Positions 7,661 to 15,967 of a stretch of 64,000 nt of DNA are shown here, piece by piece. This DNA comes from Shewanella halotolerans (GTDB lineage: Bacteria; Pseudomonadota; Gammaproteobacteria; Enterobacterales; Shewanellaceae). The stretch is from assembly GCF_019457535.1 (NCBI RefSeq), contig NZ_CP080417.1, forward strand, positions 2,294,001 through 2,358,000, written 5' to 3'. Below the pieces are notes generated by a model. It had not been told where the DNA came from. It was given only the letters and a program-made list of their open reading frames with translations, and searched no databases. The position numbers and the translations under genes were made by a program. Position 1 is the first letter of the stretch. Every line of letters starts with the position of its first letter.

Positions 7661-8596
7661 CTACCAGCTTACATTATCGCGACCAGCATCCTTTGCCCTA
7701 TAAAGCGCAGCATCTGCATCGTGTAGCATCTGCGTCAGGCTCTTACCCGGCTCGAACGCGCTTAGGCCACAGCTAAAAGTGATCTGCAGCGCGTCATCAC
7801 CGATCTGAAATCGATTTTCTCTTATAGCATCACAATAGACCTGCGCACGGGCCTCGAGATAAGTCTCGAAGTCTTGGTCTGTGCCAAAGGGACGATTAAC
7901 CAAGACGACAAACTCTTCGCCGCCCCAGCGCATCAGCACATCTTCGGGATCCTGCTGTTGCTTTAAGGTCGCGGCAATATGGCGCAGTGCATCATCGCCG
8001 ACCATGTGGCCGTAGGTGTCGTTGATCAACTTGAAATAATCGACATCGATAAGGATGACGCCCAGTTCTCCCTGCTGCTGACTACAGGCATGATGCAGAC
8101 GCTCGCCAATGGCGATACCCTCGCGGCGGTTATAAAACTGCGTGAGGTCGTCATAGATAGCATGGTGTGTCAGCTGGGCTTCCAGGGCCTTTAACTCAGT
8201 GATATCGAATATCACACCGATGAGGCCGGCCACCTCACCACGATTGTCGTTAAAACTTGTCTTATGAAAACGCACAAAGACAGAATCACCTTCACGGGTC
8301 TTTATCTGTTTCTCATAGATCTGCACGCCAGGATTGTCGAATAACGCCTGGTCGGCGCGTTGGTAGACTTCGGCGAGCTCTTCGTCGAACAGTTCATAAA
8401 CGCTCTTACCAATTAATTCTTCCCGGGTGAGCTTGATGAAGGATTCAAATGCCTTGTTGCAGCCCAGATAAACGCCTGCCTTATCTTTATAGAAGATAGG
8501 CACAGGTAAGGTATCCAATGTCAGTTGCAACAGATAACTGTCACTGGCCAGACATTGGAGCAGATCTGGATGTAGATTGGGCGCATCATACGGCAT
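7661..8596 (-). CDS. PAS-GGDEF diguanylate cyclase
   Basis: This 311-residue protein has no membrane segment. A PAS domain occupies about residues 25-135 (TLPVPIFYKDKAG through IGVIFDITELKALE), followed by a GGDEF domain (about 140-311). The active-site signature is GGEEF at 225-229, with DDLTQFYNRR and ILIDVDYFKLINDTYGH as usual, so synthesis of cyclic di-GMP from two GTP is expected. The inhibitory-site RxxD motif five residues before GGEEF is replaced by DPED, so product inhibition through the I-site is probably absent. The PAS domain may sense a ligand or redox state. Single gene, divergent from the Lon-like protease. Confidence 0.9.
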   Translation of the reverse strand: MPYDAPNLHPDLLQCLASDSYLLQLTLDTLPVPIFYKDKAGVYLGCNKAFESFIKLTREELIGKSVYELFDEELAEVYQRADQALFDNPGVQIYEKQIKTREGDSVFVRFHKTSFNDNRGEVAGLIGVIFDITELKALEAQLTHHAIYDDLTQFYNRREGIAIGERLHHACSQQQGELGVILIDVDYFKLINDTYGHMVGDDALRHIAATLKQQQDPEDVLMRWGGEEFVVLVNRPFGTDQDFETYLEARAQVYCDAIRENRFQIGDDALQITFSCGLSAFEPGKSLTQMLHDADAALYRAKDAGRDNVSW

Positions 8597-8908
8597 ATTT
8601 AGGGTCTCTTCTTGTTTAAATTGACGTTCCCTGTACCTAACAAGAGTATAGTTGTGTTAACTACGAGTGCTATATTAACAAGTTATCTCGGCGCTGCGGG
8701 ATTTATCGACTCGTTTTTGTGGTCCTGAATCGTCAAAATAATCATCTTGAGCCGCTTTACTTCGAAAGCGTTAACGATTTGTACAGATATTGAGCGAACA
8801 ATTCAATTGGCGCGCCTAAATACCTCTTTCAACATAAAAAATGATTGTAAATTGAAAAATGAGCTGCCTACACTGGGGTTAACATTTGTCATATGAGGGC
8901 ACTCGCCT
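8597..8908. other. Divergent promoter region, cyclase and Lon-like protease
   Basis: This 312-base AT-rich stretch lies between two outward-facing genes and should hold both promoters. A GCTTT/AAAGC short inverted repeat is visible near 8754-8769. I recognise no specific regulator site or small gene. Confidence 0.4.
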
Positions 8909-11311
8909 ATGTCCATTTCTCCTCTTGCCAGTGACAAGCTATATCGTTCTTCCACACTTGCCCTACTCGATCCCAGCATTAAATCGACTAAACAGCTGAC
9001 GCCGCTCAACGAAATTGTCGGCCAGGAACGCGCCCAACAGGCGGTAGAATTTGCCATGTCGATGAAAGATAAGGGCTACAACATCTACGCCATCGGCCGA
9101 AATGGTCTGGGTAAACGTACTATGGTAATGCGTTACCTGGACAGATATGACCCAAATGGGCATCACCAACTCTTCGATTGGTGCTATGTGGTGAATTTCG
9201 ACGATGCCCGCACGCCTAAGGTGCTTAAACTACCTCGTGGTCAGGCCCAGGCCTTCAAGGCTGATATCGAAAACTTGATGAAGCGCCTGGTTAAGGCCCT
9301 GCCGTTGGCCTTTGACAACGAGCTTTACTATTCGCGGGCCGAGAAACTAAAGACACAGCTCGCCGAGAAGCAAGAATCGGCGCTGGGGCAGATAACCAAA
9401 GAAGCGGCCGCCAAGCAGATCAGCCTGTCCATCAACCCACAAGGCAGCTACGAGCTGGTCGCCATGAATGGTGAGGAGCCACATACCGAATCGAGTTTCG
9501 CCGAGCTAAGCAGTAAAGAACAGGCGAAGCTCGAAAAAAATATCGGGTCCCTCGAATCTAAGCTTAGGGAAGTGGTACGCAAGTTTACCGCCTGGGAAGA
9601 GAGTTATTCGGACAAGCAGCAGAAGCATGATGAGCAGGTGGCTCAGGAAGTCTTGGTGCATCTGCTTGACTCCCTAAAGGAGCGTTACGCGCAATATCCC
9701 GAGGTGAAGGCCCATCTTAATGAGATGCACAAAGATATCTTAGATAATCTGGATATCTTCCTTGAGCAAAATGAGGAGCAGATCGCCCTCTCCTACGCCT
9801 CCCTGGCTAAGAAGATGCCGAGGCGCTATCAGGTCAATGTGTTAGTTAATCATGCCGATATCCCCATGCCCATAGTGATTGAGGAGAGCCCTAACTATCA
9901 CAACATCTTCGGCTATATAGAAAACGCTACCTATAAGGGCACCATCTTTTCTGATTTCTCACTAATCCGTCCTGGCAGCCTGCATAAGGCTAACGGCGGC
10001 GTGCTGATGATTGACGCCATCAAGGTGTTGGAGCAGCCCTACGTATGGGACGGCTTGAAGCGCGCCCTGCGCTCTCGTAAGTTGAGTCTCAGCTCATTAG
10101 AGCGCGAGGTGACGCTATCGGGTACCATCTCGCTGGACCCCGAGGCCATCCCATTAGATGTGAAGATCATTTTGTTTGGCGACTATCAGACCTATCAGCT
10201 GCTGCAACATTATGATCCTGAATTTAAAGAGCTATTCCGAGTCACCGCCGACTTTGAAGATGAGATGCCACGTACCGATGCCTCTGAGGTGCAGTACGCG
10301 AAATTTATCTCTAGCATAGTGGTGGGCAACAAGATGCTGCACTGCGACCGCGGCGCCATAAAACGTGTCATAGAGTTCAGTGCGCGCCAGGCCGATGCGC
10401 AAAATAAGTTGTCCCTGCATTCGGCGGATATTGCCAACCTGCTGCGGGAATCTAATTATGTGGCCAGGACGAGTAAGTCGAATATGATCCGAGCAGGCCA
10501 TGTTGAGCAAGCACTGCATAATCATGAGCTCAGGGTCTGTCGCCTGCGTGATCATGTGATGCAAAGCTTCATCAATGGCACAACGCTCATCGATACCCAA
10601 GACAGTGTGGTTGGTCAGATCAATGCTCTGTCTGTGGTGGCGACCTCGGACCATCAGTTCGGTGCCCCCAGCCGTATCACCGCCAGTGTCTCACTCGGTG
10701 AAGGCGCCGTGTTTGATATCGAGCGCAAGGTAGAACTTGGCGGGCAGATCCACTCCAAGGGGGTGATGATTCTAACGGCGTATCTCGCGACGATTTTCGG
10801 TCAGACGGATAAGATACCGCTAACCACTCACCTCACCTTCGAACAAAACTATTCGGGTGTCGACGGTGATAGCGCCTCAATGGCGGAACTGTGCGCCATC
10901 GTCTCCGCCTTTGCCAAGGTGCCACTACGCCAGGATGTTGCCATCACAGGTTCGATGAACCAGTTTGGTCAGGCACAGCCCATCGGCGGCGTGAATGAGA
11001 AGATCGAGGGCTTCTTTGATGTCTGTAAGATCAAGGGTCGTCATAAGGGCCAAGGGGTGATCATTCCGCGCACCAATGTGCAAAATCTGATGCTTAGAGC
11101 CGATATCGTCGACGCCGTGAGCAAGGGAGAGTTCTCCATCTGGGCGATCGATCATGTCAATGAAGCGGTTGAGATCTTAACGGGTATTCTGGCTGGTGAA
11201 CGTGATTTTGAGTTCGAAGATTATCCGAAGGACAGCCTCTACGCCATGGCCGATGCCAGATTGCAGAAACTGAGGGATCATGTGAAGCGCACTCAAAAGG
11301 CTAAGGTTTAA
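8909..11311 (+). CDS. Lon-like ATP-dependent protease (YcbZ/LonB-type, AAA + S16)
   Basis: The 800-residue protein combines an N-terminal AAA ATPase region with a C-terminal Lon (S16) peptidase domain. The P-loop is GRNGLGKRT (Lys69), with Arg instead of the usual Ser/Thr right after Lys. A coiled, charged insert spans about residues 135-290. The catalytic dyad is Ser655 (DGDSAS) and Lys698 (NEKIEG), 43 residues apart as in E. coli Lon. E. coli YcbZ is shorter; longer forms of about 800 residues are common in other gammaproteobacteria. No membrane segment is seen. It should degrade cytoplasmic protein substrates, none known from sequence. Single gene ending at a bidirectional terminator. Confidence 0.9.
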   Translation: MSISPLASDKLYRSSTLALLDPSIKSTKQLTPLNEIVGQERAQQAVEFAMSMKDKGYNIYAIGRNGLGKRTMVMRYLDRYDPNGHHQLFDWCYVVNFDDARTPKVLKLPRGQAQAFKADIENLMKRLVKALPLAFDNELYYSRAEKLKTQLAEKQESALGQITKEAAAKQISLSINPQGSYELVAMNGEEPHTESSFAELSSKEQAKLEKNIGSLESKLREVVRKFTAWEESYSDKQQKHDEQVAQEVLVHLLDSLKERYAQYPEVKAHLNEMHKDILDNLDIFLEQNEEQIALSYASLAKKMPRRYQVNVLVNHADIPMPIVIEESPNYHNIFGYIENATYKGTIFSDFSLIRPGSLHKANGGVLMIDAIKVLEQPYVWDGLKRALRSRKLSLSSLEREVTLSGTISLDPEAIPLDVKIILFGDYQTYQLLQHYDPEFKELFRVTADFEDEMPRTDASEVQYAKFISSIVVGNKMLHCDRGAIKRVIEFSARQADAQNKLSLHSADIANLLRESNYVARTSKSNMIRAGHVEQALHNHELRVCRLRDHVMQSFINGTTLIDTQDSVVGQINALSVVATSDHQFGAPSRITASVSLGEGAVFDIERKVELGGQIHSKGVMILTAYLATIFGQTDKIPLTTHLTFEQNYSGVDGDSASMAELCAIVSAFAKVPLRQDVAITGSMNQFGQAQPIGGVNEKIEGFFDVCKIKGRHKGQGVIIPRTNVQNLMLRADIVDAVSKGEFSIWAIDHVNEAVEILTGILAGERDFEFEDYPKDSLYAMADARLQKLRDHVKRTQKAKV

Positions 11312-11400
11312 GAGCGAAGATTTAAGGAAAAATTGTTAGGGTTTGAGGATTAAGGTTTAAGTGCCGATTTGAGACTAGAACCCAAATCATTAGCCAATAA

Positions 11401-11427
11401 AAAAGCCGGTATTTAACCGGCTTTTTT
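11401..11427. terminator. Bidirectional terminator between Lon-like gene and ppaC
   Basis: GCCGGT (11405-11410) and ACCGGC (11416-11421) form the stem, flanked by A4+ on the left and T6 on the right. It serves both the rightward protease gene and the leftward ppaC. Confidence 0.85.
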
Positions 11428-11477
11428 AATTTGCTTTATCGTGAAGCGACTAGGCTAATGCTTTTAAACTGATGTTA

Positions 11478-12398
11478 TTAAGCGAAGGCTTCTTGCAGCG
11501 GCGGAACCACCTGCTTCTTACGGCTGAGTACGCCATCTAACCATACGCGACCGTTTTCGGTTGCCTTACCATAGGCGCGCTCGGTGAGGTCAGCATCATC
11601 AGACACGACCAGCATCTCAGAGCCTTCTTTCATGATATCGGTCAGCAGCAAAAGCACGCTGTGGCGATTGCCTTCAGCCTTAAGCGCCGCGATATCGGCT
11701 TCGAGTTCAGCCTTAACCTTATCGAATACTGATAGATCGATAACTTCAAGCTGACCAATACCGACCAGGTTCCCGTTCATGTTGAAGTCTTTAAAGTCAC
11801 GCATCACAAGATCGCGAACCGGCGTGCCTTCGACAGCCGACTTAACCTTGAACATCTCCATACCAAGCGCCTTGTAGTCTTCTATGCCGGCGATCTCAGC
11901 CAGAGCTTCGACACACTTGATATCGGCTGTGGTGCAAGTTGGCGACTTGAAGATCACTGTGTCGCTCAGGATGGCGCACATCATGATGCCGGCGATATCT
12001 TTCGGGATCTCGACATTGTAGAAATCGTACATCATCTTGATCACTGTGTTACTACAGCCCACAGGACGGATCCAACACTCAAGCGGTGTAGAGGTCGTCA
12101 GGTCACCCAGTTTGTGGTGATCGACGATACCGACAATAGTGGCCTCGGCAATATCGTCCGGTGCCTGGGTCAGCTCAGAGTGATCAACGATGTAAACCTG
12201 CTCACCGGCGTAGTGCTCTTTATACAGCGGGGCTTCAAAACCAAAGCGTTCCAGGATAAAGGCGGTCTCTGGTGATGGCTCACCCAGTCTTGCGGCAATG
12301 GCTTCTTCACCGATCTGGTTTTTAAGGTAAGCCAGTGCAATCGCACCACAAATTGAATCTGAATCTGGGATCTTATGACCCACAACGTACATTGGCAT
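11478..12398 (-). CDS. ppaC: Manganese-dependent inorganic pyrophosphatase
   Basis: A 306-residue family II (DHH superfamily) pyrophosphatase, which hydrolyses pyrophosphate to phosphate with Mn2+ or Co2+ in the cytoplasm. Metal-binding motifs appear in order: VGHKIPDSDS near the N-terminus, IVDHSELTQ, the signature VDHHKLGD, and the C-terminal substrate-binding Lys/Arg in LDGVLSRKKQVVP. Length and motifs match the family closely. It drives biosynthetic reactions that release pyrophosphate. Single gene, converging with the Lon-like gene on a shared terminator. Confidence 0.96.
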   Translation of the reverse strand: MPMYVVGHKIPDSDSICGAIALAYLKNQIGEEAIAARLGEPSPETAFILERFGFEAPLYKEHYAGEQVYIVDHSELTQAPDDIAEATIVGIVDHHKLGDLTTSTPLECWIRPVGCSNTVIKMMYDFYNVEIPKDIAGIMMCAILSDTVIFKSPTCTTADIKCVEALAEIAGIEDYKALGMEMFKVKSAVEGTPVRDLVMRDFKDFNMNGNLVGIGQLEVIDLSVFDKVKAELEADIAALKAEGNRHSVLLLLTDIMKEGSEMLVVSDDADLTERAYGKATENGRVWLDGVLSRKKQVVPPLQEAFA

Positions 12399-12623
12399 AA
12401 TTAACTCTCACAGTAAATTTTGCGGCATTTTACCAAAAGGAAAATCAATTTACATTACTCCCCTGCCTTTAATTGGTTAGACGCTAGTCTAATGCAGGGG
12501 TTCAAGATAAATGTAACGCCCCAGTAGGAGCTAAATAAACGTTATTTATGGATAGCCTAGCTGAAAATGCCCTTGCTCTTAGGTTTAAGGTGCTAAACCT
12601 TGCAGCCCATAAGTTAGCTTGCG

Positions 12624-13190
12624 TTAAACCGCCATGCGGTATAACACCACCTCGACCTCGCCTTCCGGGGTATCGACGCTAGTATTTTTAATATACTCCA
12701 TGCCAAGCTTGGTCATGATATTGATTGACCCCTTATTATCCGGGTCTGCGATGGCGCTGAAATGAGTGATTGCCTTGCCATTACCACTAGACTGCTTAAC
12801 TAGCGCGTGACAAACCGCCTTGGCAGCCTCTGTGGCGTAGCCCTTTCCCCAACTCACTTGCGCAAAACGCCAGCCCACCTCGAGATCCGAATGCTTTGGC
12901 TCATCGGTATAGAAATCCATCGGCCGCACCAGGATCCAACCGATAAAGGTATCGCCAAGTTCCGATTCACTGGCTAACGTGGTGACTTTCCACAGACCCC
13001 AGCCGTTTTCGCTATTGGTAAAGCCTTGGATCCGCGGGATGAAATAGTCCTCAATCTCGGCCATGGTTGAAGGCTTGCCACCATTGATGTAACGCATCAC
13101 TTCAGGATCTTGGTTAAGATCAAACAGTAACAGTGCGTCTTCTTGTGTGACTAATTCAAAGCGTAAACGCTCGCTGTTTTCAATTTGCAT
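12624..13190 (-). CDS. GNAT-family N-acetyltransferase (RimJ/RimL-like)
   Basis: The 188-residue protein has the GNAT layout: SERLRFELVTQEDALLL at the N-terminus typical of RimJ/RimL-type enzymes, a central beta region (GWILVRPMD), the acetyl-CoA-binding loop VSWGKGYATEAA and the late motif DPDNKGSINIMTKLGME. It should transfer acetyl from acetyl-CoA to an amine; the acceptor cannot be predicted. AAGGA lies just before the ATG. No obvious operon partner. Confidence 0.88.
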   Translation of the reverse strand: MQIENSERLRFELVTQEDALLLFDLNQDPEVMRYINGGKPSTMAEIEDYFIPRIQGFTNSENGWGLWKVTTLASESELGDTFIGWILVRPMDFYTDEPKHSDLEVGWRFAQVSWGKGYATEAAKAVCHALVKQSSGNGKAITHFSAIADPDNKGSINIMTKLGMEYIKNTSVDTPEGEVEVVLYRMAV

Positions 13191-13306
13191 GTGAGTCCTT
13201 GTTATTATTGCTTTTCATTTTAGTCAGCCGATTATAATAGCGACTTTTGATAAGCATCAGCAAGGCCGCTGAGCATTGAAGGGAAAATAAACCAGGAGGG
13301 TCGATA

Positions 13307-13369
13307 ATGGCGCATCCTTGCGCCGGGGGAGAATTTTGCGTGAGCTATAAACTAGAAATCGTAACGTAA
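13307..13369 (+). CDS. Possible 20-residue ORF with perfect Shine-Dalgarno
   Basis: AGGAGG (13294-13299) stands seven bases before ATG 13307, opening a 20-codon frame that ends at 13369 inside the 3' end of the leftward porin gene. It contains three Cys-Gly-rich residues but no recognisable motif. A short hairpin (GGCGCA/TGCGCC, 13309-13324) overlaps its start. It may be chance; a strong ribosome site in an otherwise empty gap is the only support. Confidence 0.15.
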   Translation: MAHPCAGGEFCVSYKLEIVT

Positions 13370-14392
13370 ACCTAAGCTCATGACTGTGTCATCAAAGTCT
13401 TCATACTGCTTAACATCAAATTGACCTATCTCAGTATGGATACGAGCAGACTTAGATAAACGGTACTCTGCGCCAACTGCCCACTGAGACACCTCAGGTA
13501 CAGCAGCAACTGACTCGCCGAGTACATCATATACGCGACCTGCAATTTTTCCCGTACCCGAATCATCGCTACCGTATTGAGCTTTCAACAATAGTTGTTC
13601 AATCTGATAGGTTGCACTTACGATGTAACCGACACCATCACGCTCTTGATAATGTGTTTTAGTCGGGTTAACGAGTTCAGTTTGCTGAATTATGGTGCCT
13701 AGCTTCAGTTTATCGAACTTAATATGACCCACTAAACGGGTTGCTTTAATGTCTTCGATACCGTCTGAATAGGCGACGCCAAAATAAAAGTCACTAGCTT
13801 TAAAAAACTTGTCAGCATAGGTTACCGCAACTTGATAGTTACCGTTATCTTTACGTAGATCAGAGTCGTTAAAGTAATTGTCCTCCATCAGGTAACTAAC
13901 ACCCAATTGCAACTTGTTCCACTTAGGACTATTGTACTCTAACGAGTCACCGTGACGCTTATCACCAGGCATTAGCCGATCATGCTTTAGACTATAGTTG
14001 TCAAACGCATCGGCAAAACCTTTACTCATTTTGAACACAGGATCGATGCGCCCGATCGCTAACTGGCCAGCCTTTGAATGTTTAAAGCCAATAAAAGTCG
14101 GACGGGCAGAAAAAGGATTGTTGCTTTTATCTTGAGAAGCGCCATTCACCCCAACCTCAACTTTGTAAAATAATGACCAATCTGCGCTCAGTGCAGTCTG
14201 GCCTTTTACCCCTATACGGCTGAAGTTGTTTTCGAGAATAGTACCGTTTTTACCGCTATGAGTTGCACTACCACTATCGGAATGAGTTACCGAGTAATCG
14301 AGTCGGCCATAAAAATCGACAACTTCTTCGGCTATGACCTGAGGTGCGACAAACAGGCTACCGGCTAATAATGTTAATGTGAAAGTTTTCAT
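13352..14392 (-). CDS. Gram-negative outer-membrane porin
   Basis: The protein begins with a signal peptide MKTFTLTLLAGSLFVAPQVIA, with cleavage expected after the final Ala, followed by EEVVDFYGRLDYSV, a typical first porin strand. Alternating hydrophobic residues continue through the chain, and it ends LGLRYDF with the C-terminal Phe that the BAM complex recognises. The mature length of about 325 residues fits a 16-strand trimeric porin. The start is placed at the Met after MMI because AGAG is nine bases upstream of it. It lies 29 bases after the FMN-binding lipoprotein gene and is probably cotranscribed. It may admit that system's substrate to the periplasm (inference). Confidence 0.9.
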   Translation of the reverse strand: MKTFTLTLLAGSLFVAPQVIAEEVVDFYGRLDYSVTHSDSGSATHSGKNGTILENNFSRIGVKGQTALSADWSLFYKVEVGVNGASQDKSNNPFSARPTFIGFKHSKAGQLAIGRIDPVFKMSKGFADAFDNYSLKHDRLMPGDKRHGDSLEYNSPKWNKLQLGVSYLMEDNYFNDSDLRKDNGNYQVAVTYADKFFKASDFYFGVAYSDGIEDIKATRLVGHIKFDKLKLGTIIQQTELVNPTKTHYQERDGVGYIVSATYQIEQLLLKAQYGSDDSGTGKIAGRVYDVLGESVAAVPEVSQWAVGAEYRLSKSARIHTEIGQFDVKQYEDFDDTVMSLGLRYDF

Positions 14393-14421
14393 GATCATCA
14401 TCTCTTTTGGACTATGTATTG

Positions 14422-15774
14422 TTATTTAGAAGCAGGATGCTTATGCTCGGCTATCACGCCATCTTGGCGCATCTTCTGGTAGAGCTTCTCGGCTTGGGCT
14501 AGGTAGAGGTCCCAAGAACTTGAGCGTTTGGTAAAGCCGGTGGCGGCATAGTTACCGGTATCGCCAGTCGCTGGCAGATCATTGATATCAAATAGCGAGC
14601 CACCGTCCTGAAGGTGTGTATTTAACGCATCGATCATAACGTTGAAACCTATGCGCGCCGGTTCTGAATAGTGAATAGAGTCATATTTAGATTGGCGATA
14701 AAACTTCTTCAGCGAAGCATCTTGAATCTGCTCCTTTTCATCGGCGAAGATCTCATCGAAATGGGCCTTGACGATCTGCCTAGTGCTAGGATCGACCACG
14801 ATACGTAACATGGCCGTTATCCCAGTCCATTGTCCCTTCTCGTCGAGAACCTTCTCGGCTAGCTGATAGAATTTCAACGAACTGCCATCTGTATGAATAC
14901 GATGATGAATCTTTGCGGTTAACGGGATCATAGATTGTTGAATGCTGTTTGAAGCACCGGCAACAATATCTATGCCTAAATATTTAAGGCGATTAGGTTC
15001 TTTTAGCTTATTGGCTAACTTAGGATCGTGATTGGGGTTGGGCTCGAAGGTTAGCTTATTTTGTTCCACCATAAGCTTTTCCATCGTCAGGGCCGACTGT
15101 ACCCATGCCGTGCCCTTCTTCTTACCCATAGAGAAGTTGTACTCAGACATACGTTTAGGCACATCTTGATACAGGCGCGTATAGTAGTTAGGACGACCAC
15201 TTTCATTAAACTCAGCTAAGATAACGTCATTTTTATCCTGACTATCGGTCACTATGGTCATGCTCCCCATGTGACCTTGACGGAATCTAGCCTCCTCAAA
15301 ATAGTAGTCACCGACCAGCAAGCCTAATTTAGGTTGAATCGACCACTTCAGCTTAAAGTCATCGCTGCCCTGTTTATCTTTCGACCCTACGGCAACATAC
15401 TCTGGCTGAATGCCACTGCTACGTGGTAAAGCATTGACTGCCTTTAGGATACCGTTTGACGAGTAAGTCGCTCCAGATACTGCGTCTATCCCTTCGTGGC
15501 CATTATTTTTAACGATAGCAGGCAGTAGACGCTCGGCGTTTAGATAAAGGGACTCGGTTTCCTTGTGGGACTTAGTCTTGATGTCGACTATCTTGCCTTG
15601 CTCCACCTTTACCTCTAGCACAATTTGGCTCTTCTTCCCCTTTGCCTGAACCTGATGAACACCATCCACATACTTTCCATGTGTAGACTGAGAGGCACAC
15701 CCCAGGGCCGTAAGCGTCGCTAAACCTATCGTTGAAACGATAAAACTTTTTTTAAATTTGTTGGACTTAGCCAT
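14422..15774 (-). CDS. FMN-binding lipoprotein with one canonical and two degenerate FMN_bind-like modules
   Basis: A lipoprotein signal ends in the lipobox LTALGC (Cys26). Residues about 33-117 form an FMN_bind domain with the flavinylation motif DAVSGATYSS, where Thr103 would be joined to FMN by ApbE. Residues about 142-290 look like a second, degenerate copy ending in DIVAGASNS (Ser275 in the acceptor position). Residues about 297-435 may be a third copy without the motif. No CxxCH heme motif is present, so electrons must come from another protein. The divergent neighbour is an ApbE, a strong functional link. It should act in the periplasm as a redox carrier or reductase; substrate unknown. 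A 16-base element at 15842-15857 lies 68 bases upstream. Confidence 0.88.
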   Translation of the reverse strand: MAKSNKFKKSFIVSTIGLATLTALGCASQSTHGKYVDGVHQVQAKGKKSQIVLEVKVEQGKIVDIKTKSHKETESLYLNAERLLPAIVKNNGHEGIDAVSGATYSSNGILKAVNALPRSSGIQPEYVAVGSKDKQGSDDFKLKWSIQPKLGLLVGDYYFEEARFRQGHMGSMTIVTDSQDKNDVILAEFNESGRPNYYTRLYQDVPKRMSEYNFSMGKKKGTAWVQSALTMEKLMVEQNKLTFEPNPNHDPKLANKLKEPNRLKYLGIDIVAGASNSIQQSMIPLTAKIHHRIHTDGSSLKFYQLAEKVLDEKGQWTGITAMLRIVVDPSTRQIVKAHFDEIFADEKEQIQDASLKKFYRQSKYDSIHYSEPARIGFNVMIDALNTHLQDGGSLFDINDLPATGDTGNYAATGFTKRSSSWDLYLAQAEKLYQKMRQDGVIAEHKHPASK

Positions 15775-15967
15775 TATATTATTACCTGTACTGCATGAAG
15801 TTAATTACCAGCATAAGCATTGAATAAATGGCGGCAACTACGGAAAACCGCAGTTTAAGGAACTGAGATTAATAATTTTGAGCTGGTTAACAAAACAATG
15901 AAAATATGATTTATCCAAAGTCTTTAGAGGCTGATAATTAATTAACCACCAATTTTTATATAAATTT
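15775..15967. promoter_or_regulatory. Divergent promoter region of FMN lipoprotein and apbE
   Basis: This 193-base AT-rich gap separates the two divergent genes. It contains the candidate operator at 15842-15857. No clear Shine-Dalgarno precedes the apbE ATG at 15968, so apbE may be weakly translated. Confidence 0.6.
15842..15857 (+). promoter_or_regulatory. Candidate operator 1 of the flavoprotein locus
   Basis: GGAAAACCGCAGTTTA, containing the palindrome CGGAAAACCG. It matches GGTTTTCCGCAAGTTTA at 17187-17203 apart from the A4/T4 core and one extra A. It lies 68 bp before the lipoprotein start and 110 bp before apbE. Binding by the linked FixJ-type regulator is a hypothesis. Confidence 0.4.
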
